A stretch of DNA of 64,000 nucleotides, taken from positions 434,001 through 498,000 of the forward strand of contig MBPM02000064.1 of the NCBI GenBank assembly GCA_001695595.3. The letters are read 5' to 3'. The position numbers were made by a program, and so were the translations under genes. The notes below the pieces were generated by a model, which worked only from the letters and a program-made list of their open reading frames with translations, did no database searches and was not told the origin of the DNA. Position 1 is the stretch's first letter. The number at the start of each line of letters is the position of its first letter. Source of the DNA: Plasmopara viticola. Its lineage: Eukaryota > Oomycota > Peronosporomycetes > Peronosporales > Peronosporaceae. Below are positions 21,606-33,577 of the stretch, in pieces.

Positions 21606-23099
21606 GGCTTGGCATTGTTTACACAATTACGGCTACAACATCTATCGGTATACGGTGGGGTATCTTGTAAAGTGGATTTTTATGTTGACTAATCTATCTA
21701 AAATAAGATTGTTTTATTTTGTTGTTAATATGCTATAAATTAGTCCGTGAGTAATATTGCTGCGTGAAAAAAAGGGAGATGGAGATGTGTGGATTAATTA
21801 TTGTTTACTGTGCATTCTACTTCAATTGATTGGCTAATTAATATAAAGACCGTGACTTTCGTATTTCTTTACAAATATAATTTTAGACAGGCCGATCTGA
21901 TATTTGGCAGCTTGTCGATAATTCTTCAAATACAGATGGATCAGAGAGCCAATTTTGTCATCAGGAATTTAACTGGATAAGACAAAATTATTTGTCTTAT
22001 GAACCGCGTATTTTTAATCTTTGAACCCAGATTTGGAGCTTATATTTAGCGCCAAAGATTCTTTTGTAGTAACGATTATTAAAATTTGTGCACAAAATAT
22101 TTTCGTCGAATGACGACCCGGTCGCTCGTACAGCACTCACGCGTTGCTGATGTACAGATAAAGCATTACTTTTGGCACTGATACATTTAATACTATTCGC
22201 CGACCAACGGATCGTTGTCTTGCGACCTATGGTCGGCAGATTTGTATCTCTGTGAGCACTGCTCCAGAAAAGGGCTTCGGGGACCTCTGCTTTCGGCCAC
22301 GAGCTTTCAACCCTAGAGGCAGAAAGTGTGATCTCGCCAAAGATGCTTGTCAATATAATCAAAAGCGTGTACGCGTCAGGGCAGTCTTGCCGGAGTGGGG
22401 CCTTAATTTCTCAACGGATCTTAGAATTACTATGTTTCCTGGACTGCATGAAAAGCTAAAGTTGAAACCGACAATGATGTCGGGCGAAAAATGGTTCATC
22501 GTTAATGCGGCTGTCAAAATCGTAATCGGGAAAACGGGACGAAGACGATTTTTTAATAGAAAGAGGCGTAATACGATTTCATAGCTTTGATGTTGCTTGT
22601 AACCACGTCGGTGGGCTTCAAATTTGAGGTCTTATACAACCAAGTTATAAAGCTCGAGTGAATAATTGTATTGCTCTGCAGGCGGGTCGCCTGGATTGTG
22701 CCCCTCAACCCGAACAATGTTGTCCTCCGTGCCTAAATCTATTTTTGCACTTATGTGATGCTGTGGTCGTGCCCGGTTCTAACCGTTTTCCAATTTCTTT
22801 GTTAGGGTCATATTAGAGCTTTGGTCAATCCATAAAAACAGTGACTTTTGTTCACATCTATTTACGAATATTTAGCGTACACATCAAATCTCTTTTGGTC
22901 TTGAATTTTAGCGATCTAAAAAGCGCGGGCGCACTTAAGTCATCAAGACATTCCTTACGGCAATCGTAGGCCAAATTGTAGCATTTTGGCTTCAAGCCAT
23001 TTTGTCGCGTGCGAGTCCTAAGACATTAAGTCTTTGGCTTTGAGGAAGGGCTAATATCAGTATGACGCAAAGCTATTTCTTTCTTAACAAGCCTAGAGC
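21606..23099. other. AT-rich intergenic stretch
   Basis: No gene supported. Two overlapping frames near 22.0-22.6 kb (121 codons minus, 110 codons plus) have no recognisable domain. The right end abuts a decayed gypsy integrase on the minus strand, so part of this stretch may be the downstream end of that element, but no LTR was recognised. Confidence 0.45.
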
Positions 23100-23380
23100 C
23101 ACAATGTGAGCTAAACGCGAGGTAATCAGAGTAAAACAATGTGTAGTCTGTTAAGAAAGAAAAAGGACTGCATACTTTATGCTCGACGAGTGGAAGCATA
23201 CTATCCCGAAGGCTTTGCATGTTTGCACGCACACTGCGCAACATGTCCTCGACAACGCAATTCACACACTCAGTCCGACCATTGACCTACGAATAGTCTG
23301 ATGTGGATATGTCCAAGAAATCGAAGCAATACTTTTTCTAATGATCCCGAAAGGCGTAATTGTTAGTCCGCGACATGTCA
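23100..23380 (-). pseudogene. Decayed Ty3/gypsy integrase fragment
   Basis: On the minus strand the translation reads FLDISTSDYS, a stop, VNGRTECVNCVVEDMLRSV and then LPLVEHK and DYTLFYSDYLA. These follow the integrase signature LGT.L.MST.DHP-QTDGQTERVNRVVEDMLRS, then LPLVEFALN and G.TPFY.NYG of Ty3/gypsy elements, in the right order. An in-frame stop replaces the HPQ region, so the copy is dead. A weaker match upstream (about 23380-23330) fits the preceding FRDPRF-type block. The second gypsy relic in the window, at about 2.7-3.1 kb, carries the same domain; this one is the better preserved around VVEDMLRSV. Confidence 0.7.
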
Positions 23381-25850
23381 CTCTGGTTTATTAAGTCATG
23401 ACAAGGCCAAATACAAGGCTGCTAGTTTAAACCGTCGGCTAAGTCCAACACATCCGCTTAAAATGCGATATCCCAACCGACCAGCAAATACCACAGCACA
23501 AGTGTTGCCTGTCGAGTCGATCGGCAGGCCGAGCTTATTTTCTTAGAATGGACACACTTTTTTTTGTTAAAACACACACATTACAGCGCGTCTGACAATG
23601 TCAAGAACATTCTGTTATAAGCACCGATGCTGGTCATAATTGATCCAGAACGATATACCACTATCGTTTACGACTCGTCAGACTTGCCATAGGCACTAAA
23701 TTGCTACAAGCAGATGCTGAGGAGCGAATTTAGATAATCGCGCCTTAACTTTGGCGGATCAAGATTGTCAATAATGTTTCTGATTATATTATATAGTTTC
23801 TTGCGATATAGCAAGCTCTATGTTTACCTGCCAAGCTACCAGCCACTTGTGATCGATAGAGATCATGCGTTGGAATGCATTGCGACATAGATATCTCTTA
23901 CAAAAAATAACCGAGTGACTCTCTATCTTTGTGGATCTCAGCGTCAAGCTGAAGTAATCGCCAAGTAAGCAGATTGGTTTGGCTGATGCGGCACGCCAAA
24001 CTATGAGCTAGATCACGACACAATTGTGACCTAAAACGGTTTAAATCTAACCCGTGTTCGTGTGCGTGAAATGACTGCTTAGATCGGCCAAAGGCTCTGA
24101 ACAATATCAAGGCATGGACAAGAAATTGTCGGCACAGTGATACGTGAGGGCCCATTGGCTATGAACTGATCTATTGTGTGACAGCAAAATCAAAAGAACA
24201 TACCACCAAGTAGAGTGACGTGTCCTCGACAAGACTCACGATATGGTCATCTTTAGATATAACGAGTGGCAATAGTGTGTCTGTATTCTAACAATTTTGC
24301 AATTTTTTTAAGAGAAGACGTAAGGCCAATAGTACTCGCTGTTGGTGCTTAAATTATCACAGTAGATTTGCGCATATTATGCACATGCGAAGTGTTCCAG
24401 TGAATCTAAACTTTACAAATTGTGGCTAAACTATGTGTAAGATTGTAGGTGCCATTATGTCGCTGGCACTCCACTGATGAGAAGTTTGACTTTAGCCAGC
24501 CGTTCTTTGCATGGTATACAGCAAACGTTGCTCACAAGCGTTGCTCGATCATAAAATGCCACTAGACAAGGGTTCGCATTTACCGATATCGATCACGCCG
24601 TTGTGGTAATCGAGTTGCCCCACGCGCAGTAATTGAGTCTCGCCTACTTTTCCTTGGCTGAAAGATAGTCATGTCACTCATGACATTTGGAGAGTGATGT
24701 ATTATAAGATCATTGCTCGGATGTTTACGTGCCGCTTCACGCACAGTAGTGAAGCCTGCGTACTTCTTTGGTTTTAAGTCAAACATTTTACTCATGGCAT
24801 GCAGTAAATATTGTGTTTGACAAGTACCGCTTGTGGTCTGAATGCCATTTCACGTGCATTGGTAGAACCTCAACTGTACTGCCTTAGCTTAGCGTCGACA
24901 ATGCCATCACCAGAATACAGTAAACGATGTCTCCTACGTGTGTCACTTCAAGTTCTAAACACTAGTCATTGACATCCTCAGCGACAATTTTGGGTTTAAC
25001 TTTCAACAGTGACAGCTCTGTCGGGTGTCCGCATGATATTTGCATCAACGGTGCTTCTATCTCCTTGTGAAGATGGTTTCATGACTCGTATCAAGTTTGT
25101 TGGAGGCAAAGAGGGTGACATATAAGGTCTCCGATTTTTTCATCAACTTATTCCAGAGTTCGTGACACTCTTGCCAGGCCATAATCAGAACGAGGTTTTC
25201 ACTTGAAGAACCATAAAGGAAAGAGATTGACACCGAGATCTTGTGTACAGCTATCCTCACTATGCAAATAGTGACAATGTTACTTTGGTGTACTCGCATA
25301 GCTTGACATATTGCGATCTCCTTTTGACAGCAGATTGTCGAGCGCTATCGCCCGACGTCTTGGGCAACAAAGTGTTAATTCTGGGTGCTCTCCCACCAAG
25401 CTCCAAGACAGCCACAGTTGCTCTGTACGCAAAATATAGAAATGATGGTCTTTTCGATCTATCTGATTTAGGGCACTAAGTTCTCCTCCCGCTTCCCTTC
25501 AGAGATCTTTGCCCTGCCTGAAGAAAGACAATTTATTTTGAATATCGGCCTTAGATGCCGTGCGCCGACGCAGCCAACTCCGTATTTGTTAGTTAAAATG
25601 GTTGAGAAAGGACTTCCGTAGCTAAAGAGCGTCTGTAGACGCATATCAATCGTATCTGGTCCTTGTACAGCTCAACGGGACTATTGGATAAGCTTGTTCA
25701 CCTTTAATGCTCCAAGGCAAATCGGAAATCACTGAATAGATTTTTGATAGGTTCGCATAAGGTAATGCATTTGAGTTAGTCACAATAGTTTTTACGTACC
25801 AGTGTGGATAATACGGATGATTACATACTATTATCGACTTCTTGTACGGA
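23381..25850. other. AT-rich intergenic stretch
   Basis: No gene supported. It lies on the upstream side of the gypsy integrase relic and would be expected to hold reverse transcriptase and RNase H remains, but I could not recognise a YLDD-type or other polymerase motif in any frame. Confidence 0.45.
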
Positions 25851-25929
25851 ACTTATGAAGCTCTGGACTAATTAGCACAGCTACAAAACTTATGAAGCTC
25901 TGGACTAATTAGCACAGCTACAAAACTTA
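25851..25929 (+). repeat. Perfect 37-bp tandem duplication
   Basis: A 37-base unit beginning ACTTATGAAGCTCTGG and ending CACAGCTACAAA occurs at 25851-25887 and again without any mismatch at 25888-25924, followed by the first five bases (ACTTA) of a third copy. Perfect identity in an otherwise decayed region indicates a recent slippage or repair event. Confidence 0.9.
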
Positions 25930-28900
25930 AAATGCATTTGACAGAAATTGTATTCTGACCAGTATCGAGACATGCTCAAGAATTTCTTGCGTTTCGCACA
26001 CAATAAAAAAGTTGATGAAAAATTGACAAGGTCCGCAAGAGGAACGTTAAGAATGTGGGTAGAAGCCCAAGCCGGCGTGATTTCTCAAATAATCCGAAAT
26101 TTGAATTTTAATGAAGCCTCACTCCCGCAGATAAAGCACTGGTATCAATGGCTCTCTCATTCATGGCTAATTTTCTCTCAGTGGTCTCTATTCGTAAATG
26201 ATACTGACAATTGTCGTAAATATGCTGCTGATATGGTAAAAATATTATTAAAGAACATTTTTAGGCATAATTTTAATTCCGTTTGCTATTTATTATACAG
26301 TCAGTAATATTGCTTTGTTTGATAAAATCGGTAACCGAATATTGCGATGATGTAGCAAGGTAAAACCGGGCTATACGACAAGTGTGGTAATGACGAGTTG
26401 GAACATAACGTAATGCGAGTCGATAACTTATAAGCTTGTTTAAGATTGAAAATGAAAGGCAAGGAATAGATGGCGTATCTTGGAGCTTTTTAGGCTAGCC
26501 CTTGGTTGAAATGCACTTTAGATGCATGTGTAATGGAGCCAAAAAGTATTAAGAAAAGTGTGTAAATAATGTGCAGCGCGCAATATAGCAAAAAGTTGCT
26601 AGTTAGTGATTGATGCGTGTTTGTATAACCTTTCATCACCCCAGGTGTCGCGGCCAGTGTATCGAGACCCACAAAACTCTTTCAAAAGTGTAAATGACTG
26701 GACAAGCTCAAACTTGAGAATTATATATCATCTGCATTTGACATCGTCACATTTTACACTGACGCGGTTACATTAGAGGTGAATACGACTTGACCTCTCT
26801 GTACACACGACTTTTGGCTAACGTTTGCGTCTATTCCACCGACAACAGTACTAAAAGCTTGCCAGGCATTGATAAATTCTTGTTGAGTTGTAAACTACCT
26901 CCGCCAAAAAATTCGGATATGATGCAACTAGAGATAGTAGAGACTGCATATATGTGCTTAATCAAATAAGACCTTCAAACATTTTAATGATACAAAATTT
27001 GACCGACGATGATAACGACGTAGACTTGCTAAGCTTGAAGAGCTTATTAAGGTCTCACCACCCGTCATTTCCTACTTATAAGCTATCATTTGGAAGCCAT
27101 CCTAAGACAAAATAAAGGACAGCAGACACGACCACATGATTGGTCGGATACTCAGACAGCAAGTTGCTTGCTAAGACTAGATGGACAATCAGACAATATT
27201 TTGCTCACTGATTTTAGTCTGATGCTGAGATAGCCTTTTTGCTATCATATATGCATGGCTAACTTGCTTGCTCGCGGAGCACAAATCGCAGCGTCGACAT
27301 AAAGCGAAGCAGCCAGTGCCCTCTTATAAAGATACCTACGCCGTATGAAATCACAGACAAAACTTTACTAGCACTGACATTCAAAAGTATCTGGTCAAGC
27401 ACCTATACGCGCCTTATTTTATCTTCTAAATCGTCAGCACAGCGTAAGGGGGTGCCGGCTCCCATACTTTATCCTAACCTTTCTCACGAATTAGTAAGAG
27501 GATATGTCAGTGAATTTATGATGATCTTTGAGACATGTTGCGAGCTGCGTCCAAGACTACATACGACCTCTTATCGAAAACCAGAACTCGTGTTGTCAAT
27601 TTTAATTTATGTCAGACTCATATGGGCATCGACACTACACCTTTTTTGTCTTCAAGCTCGTCCATAGCTTCTCAGCTTTTTATAATTAACGTTTTTCGTC
27701 TTCGGGAATTTTTTCCTTGGAATTAGTTGAAGTCCCTATGCCATTGGCGCCTGTTTGAGGTAACGAGTTATCCGATTTTCATCGCATCTTGCGTACCAAA
27801 CGGCGGGACACATTTCATAATGACGACCAACAAAGCCTACGCCACTCAAGCTACTGTCCGAGCCCCCTATTAGTTACTTCGGGCATAGACAATAACGCCC
27901 GCTGATCATAGTGAGTATCGACAAGGTATGGTTTATCTACAAAGGATCTTGTATAACACTAAACTTTGCTGCAGCTTTCACGTGATAGTGCTCCAGCTTT
28001 CGGGCTACTTGGATGTAGTCGCTCCAGTTTGCATCATCTGTCAGCGACACGGGAAGAGCGGAGGGAGGAGGTGACGGAGGCGCGAGTCGAGACGAAGGAG
28101 CAGAGAGCGAGAGCGTCGCCGGGTCATTGCTAGCGTCATTAACACGCTTGATTGGTAAAGTGCGTCGCGTGGAGCTTACGAATGGCACTGCGATAGTGAC
28201 TCCACTGCATCATCGGACTTATTATGGCAGTTTTGAGGCTACTATCGCCGCTTGAACTTATATCGGGGGTCAGAGTTCTTATACCATCAAGCTTGCCACG
28301 ACTCTACAACTACTTTAAGCTATAAAACTTATATGGTATCCCAAGTATACAGATACCATGTGAGCAGCCAGGTATTTTGGTTCGTACAAGTTAAATGAAA
28401 CTCATAATCCCAATTTCATAAAGGGCCAGTCTAATCGAATTAAGTGTAAATTACAGATGCTACGAGGTTGCCGCATCCATCCGAGGAATGATGGTTCAGG
28501 CTTTAAGTATTGACCTGTAATTTGGACCAATACGAATTATCGATCTCTGTCAGCGTGACCCCTGGGGTTACTACAACTCCTAATGTCAAGACCTTATTTC
28601 ACACTTGCATTCTCAAATGTGATTTGTGCGTTATCGGTAGCAACCTTTGTAGGGTAAATGTCCATCGAATATAGTCATATGCATTGAGCAGTTGTCATGA
28701 GACTATGTACATTTTTCTGTCAGCACCTGAGTACTACCTTCGAACTGAATTTAAAGCATCATTTGACCTGTGTCACACAATGAGGTGGTACCACTTCTTA
28801 CTTTAGCCACTTGATTTGTGTATCTTGTAATGGCTCCGATGACAGATGTGCACAATGTGCAAGATTCATTCTACAGTCGAAGTCAACTATCTCGCCAATG

Positions 28901-30154
28901 TCAATGGCGAGGTCCTGAGTCCGTAATGTTACCAACAGGATGTAGACGCTTGACTGCTTAGTCCACGGGATGTACGCCGTCTCCCAGCAATGCTGATCGT
29001 ATCCGCCTATTTCTTGACGAGGCAGCAGAAATGCGGTGCTGTTGTTGTCGAGGGTGTTGCCACCTTACCCACCTTTCTGCCATATTAATGTTCATACGCC
29101 GTCTGGCGTCAGAATGGCCCAGAATTTTGCAGAGAAGATCTCGACAGGACTGCTTTGTGTATACTCCTATCACAGTTTTCAAACTTTGCATGGGTTAAAT
29201 TGACACAATGTATTGACCACAAACGAATTGTAGCTATAATGAGAGTTAGCATGGTGCGTAAGCTCAATCTCGATAATCACTGAGCCACCTAGCACAGCAA
29301 AGTCACAGAAACAAAGGGCAATTTCGTGGCAGTTATGTAAATGCTGACGGTGATGATCGAATTGTGCCGAAGTCTGTAGATTGTATATTGGAACAAACTT
29401 GCAAAATGTGCTGAACTGTTTCTAAATATAAAACTCATCGCGTTGAGCTTCCTAGTGACATCTTGTAGAAAAAGGAGCGCAGAGGGTGGTTATCAGTGTT
29501 CTCCGAGTACGAGCTACGCTACGTTTCGTTACTTCATAACAGCCGAAAGTAAATATGCGGTGCTTGATCGGGCCTAATCGGAAAAATCATAAATGATAGA
29601 GCGTAAAATTGACGAAGGATGTCCTAAGCAAGTTAAGTCACTTTCAATGATCTGGTAGCTGATTGGCAGCACAATCTGTCGAACTATCATCATTTGTCCT
29701 AGTAACTTATGTGCTCGGTGGAAATAGATTGAGTATCTGGTGTACATTTCCGCAAGTAAATGGAAGAGTCTGTCAGCATCACTAAGACTCGGGCCGTAGT
29801 AGAATTTCAGTAATTCGGCAATTCCTATGCTCGCAACCACAAACACGTCGAGGACAACCAAGGCCTGGCACAAGAGCCTATTCTTGGCGATTCAAGAGCA
29901 AAGAGAGAGTATCGCTGTTTTGCCCTCAAGTAGCCTCACGCTAAACGTGTGCTAATGGCAAAGCCATTGGCCACGTAATCTCGATGGTGTTACATAAGTT
30001 TGTAACTATCAACTGGACCGAGCCTTCACAATAACTCTCCACCAAAAACAACCAAGTCCTTCTCAAATATAATAAACCTCTAGACCTCTATCCCTTTCAA
30101 CTAAAATAGTACCTCTCAACCCCTCTCAAAGGAACATTGCAATACTACACAAAC
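25930..30154. other. AT-rich intergenic desert
   Basis: About 4 kb without a supportable gene. The frame at about 25.95-26.3 kb (119 codons, TTG start) has no recognisable domain. A small GC-rich island at about 28.03-28.19 kb reads on the minus strand as a proline/serine-rich stretch followed by DDANWSDYIQVARKLEHYHV, which looks coding-like but has no ATG and no flanking exons; it may be a fragment of a gag-like or host gene. The last 150 bases are the 3' flank of SKN1/KRE6 copy 3. Confidence 0.45.
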
Positions 30155-32410
30155 TCAAATGAAATTCTGACGGTAATTGTCCTTGGCAATCAACGCGAGG
30201 GCCGAGTTCCGCTGACTGCTCGCATCGCTCGTGTACCCCGCTTCGGGATCCACAGTGACCCCCTTGAGCTCGCGGTCCATCACTTGCATGGCCAGCTTTG
30301 TCTGTTTCGCCGACTTGACGAGCGCCATGTACACGGACGTCCCCGACAAGAGACACGCGACGACCGCGAGGGCAATGGAAGCAGCCATGGGCGGGCCGTA
30401 CGTCCGCCTCATGGGCCCCGACGCCGAGTCACGGGATCCTGCCACGGCCGTGGTACAGCGTGGACCCCCCCACGATTCATACAAACACTCACAGCGCCGA
30501 TTGACGCATTTGCCCGTCTTTAGCGCCGCGCGGGCCAGGGTACCATGGATGGTACAATCGTCGCTGGTCGTACAAAAGGCTTTGCCTGCGACTTGCACGA
30601 CCTTGTTCTCGTCGTCTTCGTACTCGTCGAGGTGCCCGTCAATCCATTCTTTCGTCGGATGCGTGCGAGGGTCGCAATCGGTCGTCATGTAATCATCCGC
30701 CTCGCGATCGTCGCTCAAGTCTTGGTACAACCGAATGTGGTCAATTTTGAGGTACATTGGGAACGCGGCACAAATTTGGTTGGCCACTTCATCCAAGCCG
30801 TCGCCACGGCATGCTTGACCCGGATTCGGGGGTACGGCCCCCCACGAACTCGAGAGCGCGACGTTAAAAATGACGTACAAGGGCTCTTCAATCATGATCT
30901 TTTGCGGGTTCGACCGGGCGCTGTCTTGGGGTACCTTTTCAATCGTTTCCGACGTGATCTCAAAAAGGGGTTCACCGTGGAGTAACCATCGCACGTACCC
31001 CTTTTTGCCCGTCACCCACTCGACTTGGTACTCGTAGTACCCCGTGTACGCCCCAAAATGAATGGGCCAATTGGACGAAATGGCATCCATTTGGTAATTA
31101 AAGGGTTTCATGGCACCAGAGACCGAAGTGGTACTGTTCCGAGGACTGGCACACAGGGCGTTCGTATTGTCGGGGTCACACAAATACGACCCCATGTACG
31201 AGTTCATGAGAGGGTAACACGTGCCGTTGGAATTAATGCCCCAATGGGCGTCCGTCTTGTTGTCCATGCGGGTCAAATCCGCATGGACGTCGCCCGAAGC
31301 GGGACACGTGCCAAGGGCGCACGTATTCTTGGTAATGCCTTGGCGAACAGAAGCCGCGACGGTCGCGTACACTTGAATGTCGTTTTCGTTTCGCGCACAA
31401 TAATTATTGGCGCCGTACCGCAGGCCCTGGTACCACGATTTGTGCCCCCGCTCGTTTTGGTAGTACGCCGTGGGTACATCAATGAAATTCGCACCCACCG
31501 TCTTGCAATTGTACTGGTACAGACAGTAGGGAACGTCGCCGGACGACGCCTTGACGGGAAACAGCCGATAGTTTGGCGGCATCCCGGGCGCGACTTGGAC
31601 CGACGAGGAGATGGCGAGCCCGCCCCCTTCGAGGATATCAATTTCGGGCGCTCCGCGCCCTTGGTTCGGGTTCAACCCGTAACCCGGGTCGTCTTGGCAG
31701 GCGTTGATGCGCTGGTAGCTCGGCTCAAAGACGGTGGCGTCGCATTGATTGTAGGAAAAGGGCCACATGCGGTTGGTCGAGGCCGAGAAAATGGCGCGGC
31801 CGAGGTTCCCAAGCATCCAAATGCCCGGCCACGTGGGGTAATATCGGCCCGCGGTCGTCTTGCCCGAGGACCCACGGGCCACGTCGGGATTGCCCGACGC
31901 GGGCGTGACGGCCCCCGGGAGTTGCGCCCGCACTTGGAGCATCCCACCTTGGTAGCAAAATTTGTTCCACGATTGTACCATGGCACTCCGGTACCAAAAC
32001 GACACGTCTTCAAACGTGGGGGGGTGCGTGTACATGTTGTAGACACGGAGAGTGGTCACGTCGTCCGTGGCTTTAATGTAAAAGTAACACGTGCCGTCGG
32101 CGTCACACGCAGTGGACGTCATGTTGTGGGCATAGACTTCGAGCGCACCATTGACGCCATCGGGTTTCTCGACTGACGTCCACATGTGGTCGTCCCCGGC
32201 GCGAAAAGTACGATTGGGTACATTAAACTCGTCACTCATTGTCAAGTCCCACGTTCGACCGCGAGACGTGCGATAGACGTAGTGTTCCCGCGGCGTGGCG
32301 GGATCGACCCACGTGCGAAGGCCCGACTTGGTCGGGTACGTCGTGGCGCTCGTGGCAGACACGAGGGCAGGCCAAGCCAACGACCAGAGGACAGAGGGAC
32401 CAACGTGCAT
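30155..32410 (-). CDS. SKN1/KRE6-family beta-glucan synthesis protein, copy 3
   Basis: A 751-residue single-exon protein. The frame is open a little further up, but only from a TTG codon; the first ATG (32410) begins a proper signal peptide (MHVGPSVLWSLAWPALVSA). The family opening WDLTMSDEFN, the GH16 signature EIDILE (E256, D258, E261), the EEPLYVIFNVALSSSWG block, the cysteine-rich module (CECLYESWGGPRC), one transmembrane helix (after MRRTYGPPM) and the tail ending KDNYRQNFI are all present. It is somewhat more diverged from copies 1 and 2 than they are from each other: for example GGG follows the catalytic motif, as in copy 4, instead of GAA/GSA. Expected role: beta-glucan assembly at the Golgi or plasma membrane. 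Confidence 0.9.
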   Translation of the reverse strand: MHVGPSVLWSLAWPALVSATSATTYPTKSGLRTWVDPATPREHYVYRTSRGRTWDLTMSDEFNVPNRTFRAGDDHMWTSVEKPDGVNGALEVYAHNMTSTACDADGTCYFYIKATDDVTTLRVYNMYTHPPTFEDVSFWYRSAMVQSWNKFCYQGGMLQVRAQLPGAVTPASGNPDVARGSSGKTTAGRYYPTWPGIWMLGNLGRAIFSASTNRMWPFSYNQCDATVFEPSYQRINACQDDPGYGLNPNQGRGAPEIDILEGGGLAISSSVQVAPGMPPNYRLFPVKASSGDVPYCLYQYNCKTVGANFIDVPTAYYQNERGHKSWYQGLRYGANNYCARNENDIQVYATVAASVRQGITKNTCALGTCPASGDVHADLTRMDNKTDAHWGINSNGTCYPLMNSYMGSYLCDPDNTNALCASPRNSTTSVSGAMKPFNYQMDAISSNWPIHFGAYTGYYEYQVEWVTGKKGYVRWLLHGEPLFEITSETIEKVPQDSARSNPQKIMIEEPLYVIFNVALSSSWGAVPPNPGQACRGDGLDEVANQICAAFPMYLKIDHIRLYQDLSDDREADDYMTTDCDPRTHPTKEWIDGHLDEYEDDENKVVQVAGKAFCTTSDDCTIHGTLARAALKTGKCVNRRCECLYESWGGPRCTTAVAGSRDSASGPMRRTYGPPMAASIALAVVACLLSGTSVYMALVKSAKQTKLAMQVMDRELKGVTVDPEAGYTSDASSQRNSALALIAKDNYRQNFI

Positions 32411-33577
32411 GGAAAACGGGTACTGGTACCGCAAGGATGGGGGTACGTCGAAAGATTGCGGTCTGACTGCTTCCAGTTTCCATTACGTCAGGATGGTACA
32501 CGCCAGTGCCTGGGCGATTGGTACCTTGGCGTCTGGATCCATGGTTTGCATCCCACGGTTGGTACAGTTGTAACGGTGTTCGTACAGTCCATGTAGTTCA
32601 CCGGACATGGACAACTTGGCCTTTCCCATTCGTGGGGATTTTTAATTCAAGGTTACATCAAGGGTAATTCAAGGCTACGGAAATCGACCATTGCCAGCGA
32701 GATGTTTTCGTCATCATTCGGATACTGCATGACCCGACACTCGTACAGCTACTTAAGAGAACGAAGCGGTTTCTATCCTTGATCATGCTTTAGTATTGAT
32801 GTGGATGTATTTGTGAAGCACGTGTCAAGAGCAAGACCTGGACCGTGTCATAGAACCAAAATCCGTAACCTTCAATTATTATCTACGTAACCTTGAATTA
32901 GTTGAGCCGGTTTCGAATTTGCCTGGGAAAAGTTGCTGGTTGGAATCTCAACTGGATTGTTCGCGGATTATAGACAACCTCCAGTTGTCCTGGTAGCGAC
33001 ACCACCTTGCGACAAAACCTTTTCGACGACTGGCGCAAGCAAATCTCACCTTTCAGCAGTCGAATCTCGGCTGACGACTAGCAAAACACAACCATATGGT
33101 CCCCATCACCGTGGCGAGACAACAAGTTGGATTATTATAATCGATACAAAAAGCTAGCAGATTTATATAATTTTAGTGAGGTCCATTTTATTGTCTTAAA
33201 TATCTAGAGTAAGTTCGATGGATTTCAACTCCACGAAGCGCTTTGTGCGTTGGGTAGAAGCTCCGGTACATTTGACGATGTTTTAGAGAGCGAGCATGTT
33301 CAGCATTGACACTCAGTATACTCTGCCAAACGTCACACGAACAAACGATGCATCTCTCCACAAATGAACGGATTTGTATCCGAAAAGTCGCTTTTTTCCT
33401 TCTATACAAGACGTATCTGTACCCATAAATCAAATCGCGATTGCATCCAACACCATCCTCAAATAGTGCAGCAATAAAAAGTGAACAAACCATAAAGGAC
33501 CCCCTTTTATTGCAACAATAACCTTTGAAAACCATGACTTGGTCCAATAATATGGTGCAAAACCGGCTAATCCGTAG
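32411..33577. other. Intergenic region
   Basis: No gene supported. The first 200 bases are GC-rich and probably hold the promoter and 5' leader of SKN1/KRE6 copy 3; a weak initiator-like match (TCAGACCGCAATCTTTC, minus strand) lies at about 32450-32475. The rest is AT-rich and includes the 3' end region of the coiled-coil gene. Confidence 0.45.

Noticed and set aside
25948..26307. 119-codon plus-strand frame beside the tandem duplication
   Set aside because: Starts at TTG and matches nothing I recognise; kept only as a remark in the desert entry.
32411..32434. Eight-codon upstream extension of SKN1/KRE6 copy 3
   Set aside because: It begins at a TTG codon; the ATG at 32410 starts the signal peptide.
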